Shown piece after piece: positions 1-6,872 of a DNA stretch of 9,415 nt (position 1 is its first letter; each line of letters starts with the position of its first letter). The DNA comes from Chloroflexota bacterium (GTDB lineage: Bacteria > Chloroflexota > Anaerolineae > B4-G1 > SLSP01): positions 1 to 9,415 of the forward strand of contig JAKJAE010000084.1 of NCBI GenBank assembly GCA_022707665.1, written 5' to 3'. A model generated the notes under the pieces. The model saw only the letters and a program-made list of their open reading frames with translations. It ran no database searches and was not told where the DNA came from. A program made the position numbers and the translations under genes.

Positions 1-9
1 ACGACTCAT
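1..9 (-). CDS. Start of an unidentified gene, cut by the window edge
   Basis: Only the first three codons (Met-Ser-Arg) of a minus-strand gene are visible. The start is supported by an AGGAG Shine-Dalgarno sequence at 19-23, nine bases before the ATG. It lies 39 bases downstream of the stop of the DMT transporter on the same strand, so the two may be co-transcribed. Nothing can be said about its product. Confidence 0.5.
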
Positions 10-27
10 AGGGACAATCTCCTGGAA

Positions 28-44
28 CAAGCGATGGACGCTTG
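28..44 (-). other. Small intercistronic hairpin
   Basis: CAAGCG (28-33) and CGCTTG (39-44) form a perfect 6-bp stem with a 5-nt loop. It sits just after the DMT transporter stop codon and before the Shine-Dalgarno of the next minus-strand gene. On the minus strand only a short TT follows, so it is a weak terminator at best. It may instead be an mRNA-stabilising or processing hairpin. Confidence 0.3.
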
Positions 45-48
45 CACG

Positions 49-948
49 TCAACGATTTGAGGGCCGGCCCAGTGACACGATAGCCACGCCGATGAGAATG
101 GCGATGCCGCCCAGTATCTGCTGCATGCTGGGTTCTGAGCCGAAGATCACGAATGCCCAGATCGCGGCGGCGACGGGGCTGAGTGTGAGAGCGATGGTGT
201 GCGTGCTAATGCTGAGCCGGCGAAGCGCCAGGTAGTAGAGGGTACGACTCAGGACGATATCGACGGTCGCAACCAGGAGCATCAGTCCCCAGGCTTTGGG
301 TGTGGGCCAGACCAGGGCGCTCCGACCGACGGTGATGAGCATAAGCGAGGTCGCTGTCGCGAGGAGTCGGAAGAAGAAGAAGTCGAGAAAGGCGATCTCC
401 CCACCGTAGCGCTTGGTGAGTGCATTGTGCGCGGCATACATGAGGGCCGCGATCACGACCAGCAAGGCCCCGAGGCGCAGATAGTCGCCTGGCTGAAAGC
501 TGATGGTAATGACGCCGGCAAGAGCAATCAGCGCTCCGACCCCCTGTAGCGGCGCCAGGCGGTCGCGCAGCCAGAGGATACCGAAGGCCAGGTTGAACAG
601 GACTGCACTCTGGTTGAGCAGCGAAGCCATGCCCGGATCGATGAGGGCCACGGCTTCGTAGTGGATCGACATGTTCACGGCGACCAGCGCCCCAATCGCC
701 GCGAAGAACCAGAGGTACCGCTTGCCAGTAACCCAGTGAAGACGCCCCGTGGCGACGCCGAAGATGCCTACTTCCAGCATACTGATCGACATCACGTAGA
801 ATGCGGATGCCTGCGGTTCGATGGCGGGCAGCAGCAGCCTGGCAAAGACGAAGTGGAGGCTGTCAAAGAGCAGCAGCGTTGCCATCAGCAGCACCGTACC
901 GCCAGCGGATGTTGTGGGTCGATCAGGAGACGACAGTCGTGTGCGCAT
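49..948 (-). CDS. EamA/DMT-superfamily exporter
   Basis: This is an inner-membrane drug/metabolite transporter of 299 residues, the usual EamA length. It has about ten hydrophobic helices in two similar halves (roughly residues 18-150 and 156-295). Typical features include the AVALIDPGMASLLNQ segment near residues 99-113 in the first half, and TLYYLALRRLSISTHTIALTLSPV near 237-259 with AILIGVAIVSL near 283-293 in the second. The family exports amino acids, nucleotides or other small metabolites, but the substrate cannot be read from sequence. The N-terminal 15 residues are polar with Arg4 and Arg10. The ATG at 948 has no Shine-Dalgarno, but a good promoter ends only two bases before it, so the mRNA is probably leaderless. 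A gene starting 39 bases beyond its stop may share the transcript. Confidence 0.9.
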   Translation of the reverse strand: MRTRLSSPDRPTTSAGGTVLLMATLLLFDSLHFVFARLLLPAIEPQASAFYVMSISMLEVGIFGVATGRLHWVTGKRYLWFFAAIGALVAVNMSIHYEAVALIDPGMASLLNQSAVLFNLAFGILWLRDRLAPLQGVGALIALAGVITISFQPGDYLRLGALLVVIAALMYAAHNALTKRYGGEIAFLDFFFFRLLATATSLMLITVGRSALVWPTPKAWGLMLLVATVDIVLSRTLYYLALRRLSISTHTIALTLSPVAAAIWAFVIFGSEPSMQQILGGIAILIGVAIVSLGRPSNR

Positions 949-956
949 ATGCGGGC

Positions 957-985
957 ACTATAGAGCGGTTACGGTTCTGGCGCAA
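957..985 (-). promoter_or_regulatory. Predicted promoter of the DMT transporter (leaderless)
   Basis: On the minus strand, TTGCGC (-35, 980-985) is followed after exactly 17 bases by TATAGT (-10, 957-962). Counting from the -10 box, transcription should start at the A at about position 950, two bases before the ATG. That agrees with the absence of a ribosome binding site. Confidence 0.5.
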
Positions 986-1111
986 CCGCCGCGATGGAGG
1001 AAGCACGAGCTATCGGGGCGGGGTTTGTGCACGCGCTGGCGCGGCCACGTGTTCGCTGGTGTTTTCCCTGTCTTGGTCTCAACCAAATGCGCCGGTCCTG
1101 GGTTGTGTCGA

Positions 1112-1143
1112 CCTGAAGCATGCTGAGACGTCCAGGCTTCAGG
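1112..1143 (-). terminator. Possible terminator after the Nudix gene
   Basis: CCTGAAGC (1112-1119) and GCTTCAGG (1136-1143) form a perfect 8-bp stem with a 16-nt loop, starting 26 bases past the Nudix stop on the minus strand. No T-run follows, so this is a weak candidate and could be a structure used with a termination factor. Confidence 0.3.
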
Positions 1144-1169
1144 AGGCGAGTGGCAAGGCGATGATGAGG

Positions 1170-1805
1170 TCAGTGGTCGAAGAAGGTCTCCGCTTCGCCG
1201 CGCCAGACGCGGAAAGCGTTGGCGATGCGAACCGCGTGGCCCGGGTAGAGGTCTGCGGGGATTTCGTCGGCGCCAACCCACGCCGTCTCGAGGACCTCTC
1301 CCGGCGTCAGTGGAGGGACGGGCGCTGCCCGGTTGAGAGGCGTGCAGAGGAAGACGAAGTGGTAGAGGTGGTGCCGGCTCGTTGTACCACACAAGCGTGA
1401 GTCAAAGACGCCTGCCAGCCGGTTGGCCTCGCAGATGATGCCCGTCTCCTCGCGAACCTCACGGATGACTCCCTCTGCCGGCGTCTCGCCCACTTCCAGA
1501 GCTCCGCCTGGCATCGCCCACTGGCCCGAGTCGGCTCTGCGAATCAGGAGCAGGCGGCCGTCGGTCGGGTCAATGACCGCTCCGTCGCCACCTGTGAATG
1601 GCGTAGGATGGGAGAAGATGGGTGCGCGGAGTGGTTCGATCTCCTCCAGCGGGGTATCGGTGGCCAGGGCGAGCATGGCCATCGCAATGTCCTGTATGGC
1701 CTGGTAGTTGTGCGTGTCATAGATACTTCTGGTGAAGTGCCCGCCCATCGCGGAGATGTCGCGCAGGCGATCGGCCCAGGCAGCGATTTTCTCAGCAGGT
1801 GTCAT
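1170..1805 (-). CDS. Nudix hydrolase with N-terminal helical domain
   Basis: This 211-residue enzyme hydrolyses a nucleoside diphosphate linked to another group, using a divalent metal. The Nudix box is complete at residues 101-123: G101, E107, then REVREETGI at 115-123, with the metal-binding glutamates E119 and E120 in place. Residues 1-55 form a helical extension ([19 protein letters not shown], then [13 protein letters not shown]). It resembles the N-terminal domain of the PF12535-type Nudix hydrolases, and that assignment is from memory. The exact substrate is unknown; ADP-ribose and nucleotide sugars are possibilities. An upstream in-frame ATG at 1811 lies one base from the AGGAGG at 1813-1818, whereas the ATG at 1805 lies seven bases away. 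I therefore chose 1805, which gives MTPAEK as the N-terminus. The gene diverges from the transglutaminase-like gene. Confidence 0.9.
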   Translation of the reverse strand: MTPAEKIAAWADRLRDISAMGGHFTRSIYDTHNYQAIQDIAMAMLALATDTPLEEIEPLRAPIFSHPTPFTGGDGAVIDPTDGRLLLIRRADSGQWAMPGGALEVGETPAEGVIREVREETGIICEANRLAGVFDSRLCGTTSRHHLYHFVFLCTPLNRAAPVPPLTPGEVLETAWVGADEIPADLYPGHAVRIANAFRVWRGEAETFFDH

Positions 1806-1847
1806 GACCATTCCTCCTCGGTTACGGCCGAGTTATCAAGGTGTCCC

Positions 1848-1853
1848 ATTGTA
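1848..1853 (-). promoter_or_regulatory. Possible -10 box of the Nudix gene
   Basis: TACAAT on the minus strand matches the -10 consensus at five of six positions and would give a leader of about 36 nt containing the AGGAGG. At 17-bp spacing the -35 position reads CTACCA, which is poor, so the assignment is tentative. Confidence 0.3.
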
Positions 1854-1915
1854 GGCGTCTCTGGCAGTGGTGGTAGTTGCTCTGCATCATCTTGGGGATC
1901 CCCGATTGTGAGTGT

Positions 1916-1929
1916 TGATACCTGTATCA
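1916..1929. promoter_or_regulatory. Operator-like palindrome in a divergent spacer
   Basis: TGATAC-CT-GTATCA is a perfect inverted repeat with 6-bp arms and a 2-bp centre. It lies between the divergent Nudix and transglutaminase-like genes, 19 bp upstream of a TATACT box (1949-1954) on the plus strand. The size and symmetry fit a dimeric repressor or activator site. No regulator gene is adjacent, so the binding protein is unknown. Confidence 0.35.
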
Positions 1930-1948
1930 CCATGGCGTGGTTCGTCAG

Positions 1949-1954
1949 TATACT
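1949..1954 (+). promoter_or_regulatory. Possible -10 box of the transglutaminase-nitroreductase operon
   Basis: TATACT matches the -10 consensus at five of six positions and lies about 100 bp before the ATG at 2058. No convincing -35 hexamer is found 16-18 bp upstream, so an activator may be needed or the call may be wrong. The palindrome at 1916-1929 is just upstream. Confidence 0.3.
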
Positions 1955-2041
1955 ATGCAGTGGGTGGACGGAGGTCTTCCCACAACATCGCGCTGCGATG
2001 CCGTGGTTGTCGTGCTGTGGCGCGACCCCTCGATCAGGTAG

Positions 2042-2048
2042 AAGGAGG
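2042..2048 (+). promoter_or_regulatory. Ribosome binding site deciding the start at 2058
   Basis: AAGGAGG is a near-perfect Shine-Dalgarno, nine bases before the ATG at 2058. The reading frame stays open far upstream (to about 1608), but that stretch runs antisense to the Nudix gene and has no comparable start signal. Confidence 0.8.
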
Positions 2049-2057
2049 CATCCAGAG

Positions 2058-2951
2058 ATGACGGATCACGTTCATGTGTTGACGCATTCCGCTCAGGCGT
2101 TGGCATACTACGCTACCAAAGGTGTCATGACGGATCCTGGGAGGTATGCATCAGCATTCGACGGTTTACCGAGAGATGTAGGTGCCCTGTGCAAGATTGT
2201 GCAGGACGTGATGTTGCATATCTTTTGGGCTGAGCGGTACGGCGTGAAGCTCACGGGGGAACGCAAGGGCGAGGTGCAACTGCGCCGCGTCGATCAGAAG
2301 CTGGCGCGCCTCTTCGAGCTCGACGGGCGCCTCCTGACCGAAGCTCGCGTCCATGAGAGCAAGCTGGTGGGTAACTGCCGCGACTTCTCGGTGATGATGG
2401 CGGCGATCCTGCGCCACCAGGGCGTGCCCGCCCGCGCCCGCTGTGGCTTCGGCACCTACTTTCTGCCCGATCACTACGAGGACCACTGGGTTGCAGAATA
2501 CTGGCACACGAGCGAGGAGCGATGGGTCCTGGTCGATGCGCAGCTCGATGGGTTGATGCAGGAGGCGCTCAACCTCGACTTCGACCCGCTGGATGTGCCG
2601 CGCGACCGCTTCATCGTCGGCGGCAAGGCCTGGCAGCTCTGTCGCAGCGGACAGGCCAATCCGGACAGCTTCGGCATCTTCGACATGCAAGGGCTCTGGT
2701 TCGTCCAGGGCGACCTGATCCGCGACGTGCTGGCTTTCAGCAAGGTCGAGGTGCTGCCGTGGGATTTCGGCTGGGGCTATCTGACGGAGCAGTGGGAGAG
2801 GGACGAGGTGCTGCAGGTGATGGACCACCTCGCGGCGCTGACGTTGGGGGACGATGGCGCCTTCGCTGAGATCCGTGCGTTGACCGAAGAGGATCCAGGT
2901 CTTGCGGACATTGTGGGTGCCGTCACGGACCTTGAGACATCGTCGTGCTAG
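2058..2951 (+). CDS. Transglutaminase-like cysteine-fold protein
   Basis: This 297-residue protein has the papain-like transglutaminase core in its middle third. The likely catalytic triad is Cys107 (VGNCRDFS), His143 (EDHWVAEYW) and Asp160 (RWVLVDAQLD). The order and spacing match the bacterial transglutaminase-like superfamily, which includes proteases and amidases as well as cross-linking enzymes. There is no signal peptide or membrane helix, so it should be cytoplasmic. The C-terminal 130 residues contain a conserved-looking stretch (GKAWQLCRSGQANPDSFGI near 189-207) probably specific to this subfamily. The substrate is unknown, and hydrolysis of a peptide or amide bond is as likely as cross-linking. 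It is the first gene of a two-gene unit with the nitroreductase 14 bases downstream. Confidence 0.88.
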   Translation: MTDHVHVLTHSAQALAYYATKGVMTDPGRYASAFDGLPRDVGALCKIVQDVMLHIFWAERYGVKLTGERKGEVQLRRVDQKLARLFELDGRLLTEARVHESKLVGNCRDFSVMMAAILRHQGVPARARCGFGTYFLPDHYEDHWVAEYWHTSEERWVLVDAQLDGLMQEALNLDFDPLDVPRDRFIVGGKAWQLCRSGQANPDSFGIFDMQGLWFVQGDLIRDVLAFSKVEVLPWDFGWGYLTEQWERDEVLQVMDHLAALTLGDDGAFAEIRALTEEDPGLADIVGAVTDLETSSC

Positions 2952-2965
2952 GAGAGGAGAGAGAT

Positions 2966-3550
2966 ATGGAGGTTCGGGAAGCTATTGCAGAACGCCGCAG
3001 CATTCGCAGGTTCAAGGAGACGCCGGTGTCGGAGGAGGCCATCCGGTCCGTCCTGCACGCCGCCACGCTGGCGCCCTCCGGCAAGAATCGCCAGCCCTGG
3101 CGCTTCGTCGTCGTGCAGGGCGCGGAGCAGCGCGCTGTAATGGTGGCGCGGATGCGCGAGGGGATCGCGAAGCTGGAGGCCCAGGGGATGGGGACGGGGA
3201 GCGCCAAGTGGACGGTGGAGATTATGGCGCATGCGCCCGTGACGGTGTTTGTCTTCAGTGCATACGAGACGTACGCCGGGAAGCTGAACACTCTGGCGGA
3301 TGACTTGATGGACATCGTCGATGTGCAGTCGATCGGTGCCGCCATCCAGAATATGGCGTTGGCGGCATTGCCCCTAGGACTGGGGACGCTGTGGATCTGT
3401 GACGTCTTCTACGCGCTGGAGGAGCTTTGCGCGTGGCTGACCGAGGAGCACGTGATGGTGGCGGCAGTGGCGTTGGGCGTGCCAGACGAGGCGCCCACCC
3501 CACGCCCGCGCAAGCCGGTGGATGAGGTCACGCGGTGGGTCGGACCGTAA
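2966..3550 (+). CDS. Nitroreductase-family FMN-dependent oxidoreductase
   Basis: This 194-residue flavoprotein belongs to the nitroreductase fold, which uses FMN and NAD(P)H to reduce nitro groups, quinones, enones or related substrates, usually as a dimer. FMN-binding signatures visible are RRSIRRF (10-16), APSGKNRQPWRF (36-47), the QSIGAAIQNMALAALPLGLG helix (121-140) with TLWI, and the C-terminal ALGVPDEAPTPRPRKPVDEV (169-188). The length is typical of the short single-domain branch. A GTG at 2945 is in frame, but the purine-rich GGAGAGGAG at 2951-2959 points to the ATG at 2966. That ribosome site overlaps the stop codon of the upstream transglutaminase-like gene, so translation is probably coupled. 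The physiological substrate is not evident. Confidence 0.92.
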   Translation: MEVREAIAERRSIRRFKETPVSEEAIRSVLHAATLAPSGKNRQPWRFVVVQGAEQRAVMVARMREGIAKLEAQGMGTGSAKWTVEIMAHAPVTVFVFSAYETYAGKLNTLADDLMDIVDVQSIGAAIQNMALAALPLGLGTLWICDVFYALEELCAWLTEEHVMVAAVALGVPDEAPTPRPRKPVDEVTRWVGP

Positions 3551-3582
3551 GGGCCGCCGGCCAGGCGCGCACGTGGCGGCCC
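3551..3582 (+). terminator. Hairpin directly after the nitroreductase stop
   Basis: GGGCCGCC (3551-3558) and GGCGGCCC (3575-3582) form a perfect all-GC 8-bp stem with a 16-nt loop, beginning at the base after the TAA. There is no T-run, so intrinsic termination would be inefficient. Its place between convergent genes still fits a termination or 3'-end-protecting structure. Confidence 0.45.
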
Positions 3583-3606
3583 ACCTCGCGGAGCGTCACG
3601 ACATCC

Positions 3607-3642
3607 TCCGGGTGAATGGAATCCGTCACCGAGTGGCCCGGA
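3607..3642 (-). terminator. Weak hairpin near the end of the SARP/STAND gene
   Basis: TCCGGG (3607-3612) pairs with CCCGGA (3637-3642). Within the loop, an overlapping alternative GGTGA (3611-3615)/TCACC (3626-3630) stem is possible. The structure starts three bases past the regulator's stop on the minus strand. No T-run follows and the stem is short, so the call is weak. Confidence 0.22.
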
Positions 3643-3644
3643 TT

Positions 3645-6600
3645 TCAGGCAGCGTCCTGCAGCTCGCGGAGGCGGTCGAGGTCGTGGCGTACGGCTGCGG
3701 CATTGGCGGTGTCGCCCAGTTTCTCGAAGGCCGCCAGGCTCTCAGACAGGTGGTCGCGAGCCTTCGACAGGGCGCGCAGGCCCATTTCTGCCCTGCCCAG
3801 TCTGTGGAGTACGGCTGCCCGTTCAGGATCCTGCCTCAACAGACGACGATGCTCAAGTGCTGAGAGCCAGTGAGCGTGAGCCTGTCGCAGGTTGCCGAGA
3901 TCCTCATGGATGTTGCCCATCATCGTGAGGATGCCCGCTACGCTATTGAGGTCTCCGATCTCCTGGTGTCCCCGAAGGCTCTGTGTGTGGAATGCAAGAG
4001 CGGCTGTGGTGTCGCCTCGGTGCATCATCCACTGCGCCAGAAACAGGTTGGCGTTGGCGACCCCGCGAATGTCACCGACCTGCTCGCGCAGCGCAATGCT
4101 CTCTCTGAGACGATCGACAACCTCTACCCCGCGCCCCTGCGCCGCGCTGACCCCAGCAAGCGCATGCAACGACATAGCGGCACCCCAGTCGTCGCCGACA
4201 CTACGCCGATAGGATAGGCTCTCGATCAGGAGACGCTCCCCTTCTTCAAGGCCGCCAATGCTGGCCAGGAACTCGCCAAGGGCCTCCTGCGCCAGGGCTA
4301 CGCCCCAGCTATCGTCCAAGGCGCCGTAGAGGTGCAGGCTTTCCTCAAGGCGCTGGCGCCGCGTCTCAATGTTCAGCCCCACACCGATATACGAGCTCAC
4401 TACATTGAGAAGAGCGAGCCCGGCAGGATCAGGGGCCGACGCCAAGAGCGGGCGCACCTGTTCCATGATTGCACATCCCTCGGTGACATGGCCGAAGCGA
4501 CACAGGAACTCCCCCTGAATGGCGCGCAACATCGCCAGCAACGCCGGCTGCTTTGCGTCTGCATGTCCCAGTAAGGTGTCGGCGGCCTTCTGGAAGAGGG
4601 CCTCTCCCTCCCTGAAACGACTACGCATCTCGAAGAAGAGCGCCAGGCCCAGCGTAGCATGAGCGATGTCATCGATCATCCCCGCCGAAATGGCCCATTC
4701 CCAGGCCCAACGAATGTTGTCGAACTCCGCCTGCAGGATGTCGAGGGCCAGCCGCTGTTCCAATGGCGGTGCTGCGCGGGCCGGTGCCTTCATGAGGGCC
4801 TCGACACGATGCACGAGTCCCAAGTAGTAGGCGGCGTGGCGGGTACGCACTGCTTCGGCTTCTCCCGGCGCGGCTTGCAGTTGCTCCTCCGCGTACTGCC
4901 GCAGAACCTCGAGGACGCCATAGCGACTATCCCCAGCAGGGCCAGCACCAGGCGACTCCTCGACTCGTCGGTAGACAAGGGATTTGTCCATCAACGCAAC
5001 GAGCGTAGGCAGCCGCGCACCCACGACGGCTTGAGCGGCCTCGCGGGTGCAACCCGAGCGGAAGACCGAAAGCGCACGGAAATAGCGGCGCTCCTCTACG
5101 GAGAGCAGCCCCCAGGAACGAGCGAAGACGGCGCGCAGGCTCTGGTGACGCTCGGGTAGATCGCGCAACGTCACGGTAAGGAAATCCAGGCTCGTCTCAA
5201 TCTCGTCAGCGATCTCGGAACACGACAACATCTTTGTCCAGGCTGCTGCCAGTTCGATGCCGAGCGGCATTCCCTCAACGAGGTCGCAGATGCGCACGAT
5301 CGCCCTCAATTCACCCTCATCAGGCGCGAAACTCGGCGCAATCCGCTGCGCCGTGTCCAGAAAGAGCGCCACGGCATCGCTGGTCGCAGGCTTTTCTGAA
5401 TCCCTGGCCACACGATCAAGGCCGGAGATATCCACTACCCACTCTCCCCTTACGTTCAGGCGCTCACGCGACGTGATCAGGAGCTTGATGCTGGGCGCCC
5501 GGGCAAGCATGTCTACTACCAGCGCAGAGTGGTCGAGAAGGTGTTCGAAGTTGTCGAGCACGAGCAGTATCTTTCGTGCTTCCAGGTAGATCAACAACTG
5601 CTCGCTCGAACTGAGATTGCTCTGTGGGTACAGCGACGTTCCGAGAGCTTCGACGATGGCCGCGACGAGTGAGTCCAGGTCGGATACGGCAGCAAGACGT
5701 ACACAGACCACACCATCGGGGAAACCCCTCATCTGCTCTTGCGCGGCCTGCAGGGCTAGTCGGGTCTTGCCGATTCCGCCAGGTCCTGTGAGCGTCACCA
5801 GGCGGCACTCAGGGAGCGTAAGGAGCTCATAGATCTCGGCGAGCTCGGCCTCGCGGCCGACGAAGGCCGTCGCTTGCGCGGGCAGGTTATGGCGAGGGCT
5901 ATGGGCCGCCGGGGCCACGAGCACGTCACTCGCCACGCAAGAGGTCACGTCCTCGATCTCGCCAGCCCTAATCCGCTTATAGGTGTTCACCGTTTCTGGC
6001 GCAGGCTCGAGCCTCGAGGACCTGAGGTTGCGCAAGAGCGCATCGTACTGGTGGACGGCAGCGGCGCGCTGCCCGGCCTTGGCGTAGAGGGTCATCAGAG
6101 CGCGTTGAGCGGGCTCGTTGAGTGGATCGAGGGCCGACCAGCGACGCGCGGATGCCAGGGCGAGTTCGATGTTGCCACGCGCGCCGTGGTAGCGTGTCAG
6201 TCGCTCGAGAGCGCCGGCGATCGCCTGGCGGAGGTGTTCTGTCTGGAAGAACTGCCACTCCTCGAAGTCGGGGCTGTCAGGCAATCCGAACCCCGCCATG
6301 AAGTCGCCCTGGTAGATGGCCACGGCGTCTGAGAGATGAGCGACGCAGTCGGCACAGAGCGCTTCCGGAGGGTGGGTATGAGCACGGACGGTGTTGAGGG
6401 TCCGCTCGAACTCACAGGCGTCGACCCACACGCCATCAGCGAGTGAGACGGCATCCTGCTCGAGGAAGATCCACCCGGCAAGCGCTGTCTGTCCCAGTTG
6501 CCAGAGCGCATTGCGGAGATAGGCATAGGCTCGCGACGTCTCGTGCTCGGGCCACAACAGCGCTGCGAGCACTTCGCGGCTCTGGATGCGTTGGGTCACG

Positions 6601-6728
6601 GCCAGGTAGGCCAGAAGTGCCAGGGGCTTACGGTGGGCGATCGCCAACGCTTGGCCCCCGACTTCGGCGTGCGGCGTTCCGAGGAGGAAAAGCCGACTCT
6701 CGGGAGGGGATGATGTTTGGCCAACCAT
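3645..6728 (-). CDS. SARP-type regulator with STAND (NB-ARC) ATPase and TPR repeats
   Basis: This 1027-residue cytoplasmic transcription activator belongs to the AfsR-like class. Residues 11-105 form an atypical winged helix (HRKPLALLAYLAVT, SREVLAALLWP, YLRNALWQLG). Residues 105-256 form the bacterial transcriptional activation domain (BTAD), with DFEEWQFFQTEHLRQA and a helical-repeat end. The STAND ATPase follows: Walker A GPGGIGKT at 315-322, Walker B LLVLDN at 388-393, TSRERL at 419-424 and GMPLGIELAAAW at 486-497. A winged-helix segment ending RYGVLEVLRQYAEEQL lies at 602-617. From about 660 to 1015 the protein is tetratricopeptide repeats, which usually sense a ligand or partner. Walker motifs are intact, so ATP-driven switching is expected. 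The TGA stop is at 3645-3647. AGGGGG directly abuts the ATG at 6728 (no spacer), so the start is uncertain by a few codons. The neighbouring intergenic region carries SARP-like repeat promoters. Confidence 0.92.
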   Translation of the reverse strand: MVGQTSSPPESRLFLLGTPHAEVGGQALAIAHRKPLALLAYLAVTQRIQSREVLAALLWPEHETSRAYAYLRNALWQLGQTALAGWIFLEQDAVSLADGVWVDACEFERTLNTVRAHTHPPEALCADCVAHLSDAVAIYQGDFMAGFGLPDSPDFEEWQFFQTEHLRQAIAGALERLTRYHGARGNIELALASARRWSALDPLNEPAQRALMTLYAKAGQRAAAVHQYDALLRNLRSSRLEPAPETVNTYKRIRAGEIEDVTSCVASDVLVAPAAHSPRHNLPAQATAFVGREAELAEIYELLTLPECRLVTLTGPGGIGKTRLALQAAQEQMRGFPDGVVCVRLAAVSDLDSLVAAIVEALGTSLYPQSNLSSSEQLLIYLEARKILLVLDNFEHLLDHSALVVDMLARAPSIKLLITSRERLNVRGEWVVDISGLDRVARDSEKPATSDAVALFLDTAQRIAPSFAPDEGELRAIVRICDLVEGMPLGIELAAAWTKMLSCSEIADEIETSLDFLTVTLRDLPERHQSLRAVFARSWGLLSVEERRYFRALSVFRSGCTREAAQAVVGARLPTLVALMDKSLVYRRVEESPGAGPAGDSRYGVLEVLRQYAEEQLQAAPGEAEAVRTRHAAYYLGLVHRVEALMKAPARAAPPLEQRLALDILQAEFDNIRWAWEWAISAGMIDDIAHATLGLALFFEMRSRFREGEALFQKAADTLLGHADAKQPALLAMLRAIQGEFLCRFGHVTEGCAIMEQVRPLLASAPDPAGLALLNVVSSYIGVGLNIETRRQRLEESLHLYGALDDSWGVALAQEALGEFLASIGGLEEGERLLIESLSYRRSVGDDWGAAMSLHALAGVSAAQGRGVEVVDRLRESIALREQVGDIRGVANANLFLAQWMMHRGDTTAALAFHTQSLRGHQEIGDLNSVAGILTMMGNIHEDLGNLRQAHAHWLSALEHRRLLRQDPERAAVLHRLGRAEMGLRALSKARDHLSESLAAFEKLGDTANAAAVRHDLDRLRELQDAA

Positions 6729-6761
6729 CCCCCTAAGTCTACTGCAATCTGGGAAATGAGC

Positions 6762-6783
6762 GAGGAACGGTCTGGGAGGAACG
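6762..6783. repeat. Direct repeat upstream of the SARP/STAND gene
   Basis: GAGGAACG occurs at 6762-6769 and again at 6776-6783, a 14-bp period, in the 72 bp between the hairpin at 6801 and the regulator's start. It could be an activator site for the regulator's own promoter. No convincing -10/-35 pair was found beside it. Confidence 0.3.
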
Positions 6784-6800
6784 AATGGGCCGTGACGTCA

Positions 6801-6835
6801 AAGTGCCGGGGAGCTTGTGAGGATCCCCGGCACTT
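6801..6835 (-). terminator. Strong 12-bp hairpin, terminator of the 63-residue gene
   Basis: AAGTGCCGGGGA (6801-6812) and TCCCCGGCACTT (6824-6835) form a perfect 12-bp stem with an 11-nt loop. It starts 37 bases past the stop of the 63-residue gene on the minus strand and before the SARP/STAND gene. The minus-strand arm ends in TT followed by TG, so the T-run is minimal. Most likely it ends or attenuates the small gene's transcript and insulates the regulator from it. Confidence 0.6.
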
Positions 6836-6872
6836 CGGTATCAAGCGCGACCGTCTGCATACAGCAAACCGT

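Noticed and set aside
801..1400. Plus-strand open frame of 199 codons spanning the DMT-Nudix gap
   Set aside because: It runs antisense through the Nudix gene and across the DMT promoter, and its translation has no recognisable motif. High GC content explains the open frame.
1854..1860. GGCGTCT (inverse of AGACGCC) near the Nudix gene
   Set aside because: It is a single heptamer with no partner at 11-bp spacing and directly abuts the putative TACAAT box, so it does not fit the SARP-like layout.
1986..2000. Small hairpin CATCGC-GCT-GCGATG in the transglutaminase leader
   Set aside because: A 6-bp stem in high-GC DNA is expected by chance, and there is no riboswitch-like conserved context.
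1608..2057. In-frame upstream extension of the transglutaminase-like gene
   Set aside because: The extra 150 codons overlap the Nudix gene antisense and the spacer. The AAGGAGG at 2042-2048 points to the ATG at 2058.
3645..6728. Reading the STAND protein as an antiphage (Avs-type) defence ATPase
   Set aside because: The N-terminus is a winged helix plus BTAD, not a nuclease or other effector. No defence genes or mobile-element marks are nearby.
6793..6800. Palindrome TGACGTCA
   Set aside because: An 8-bp palindrome is common by chance in 9 kb. It abuts the hairpin but shows no other sign of function.
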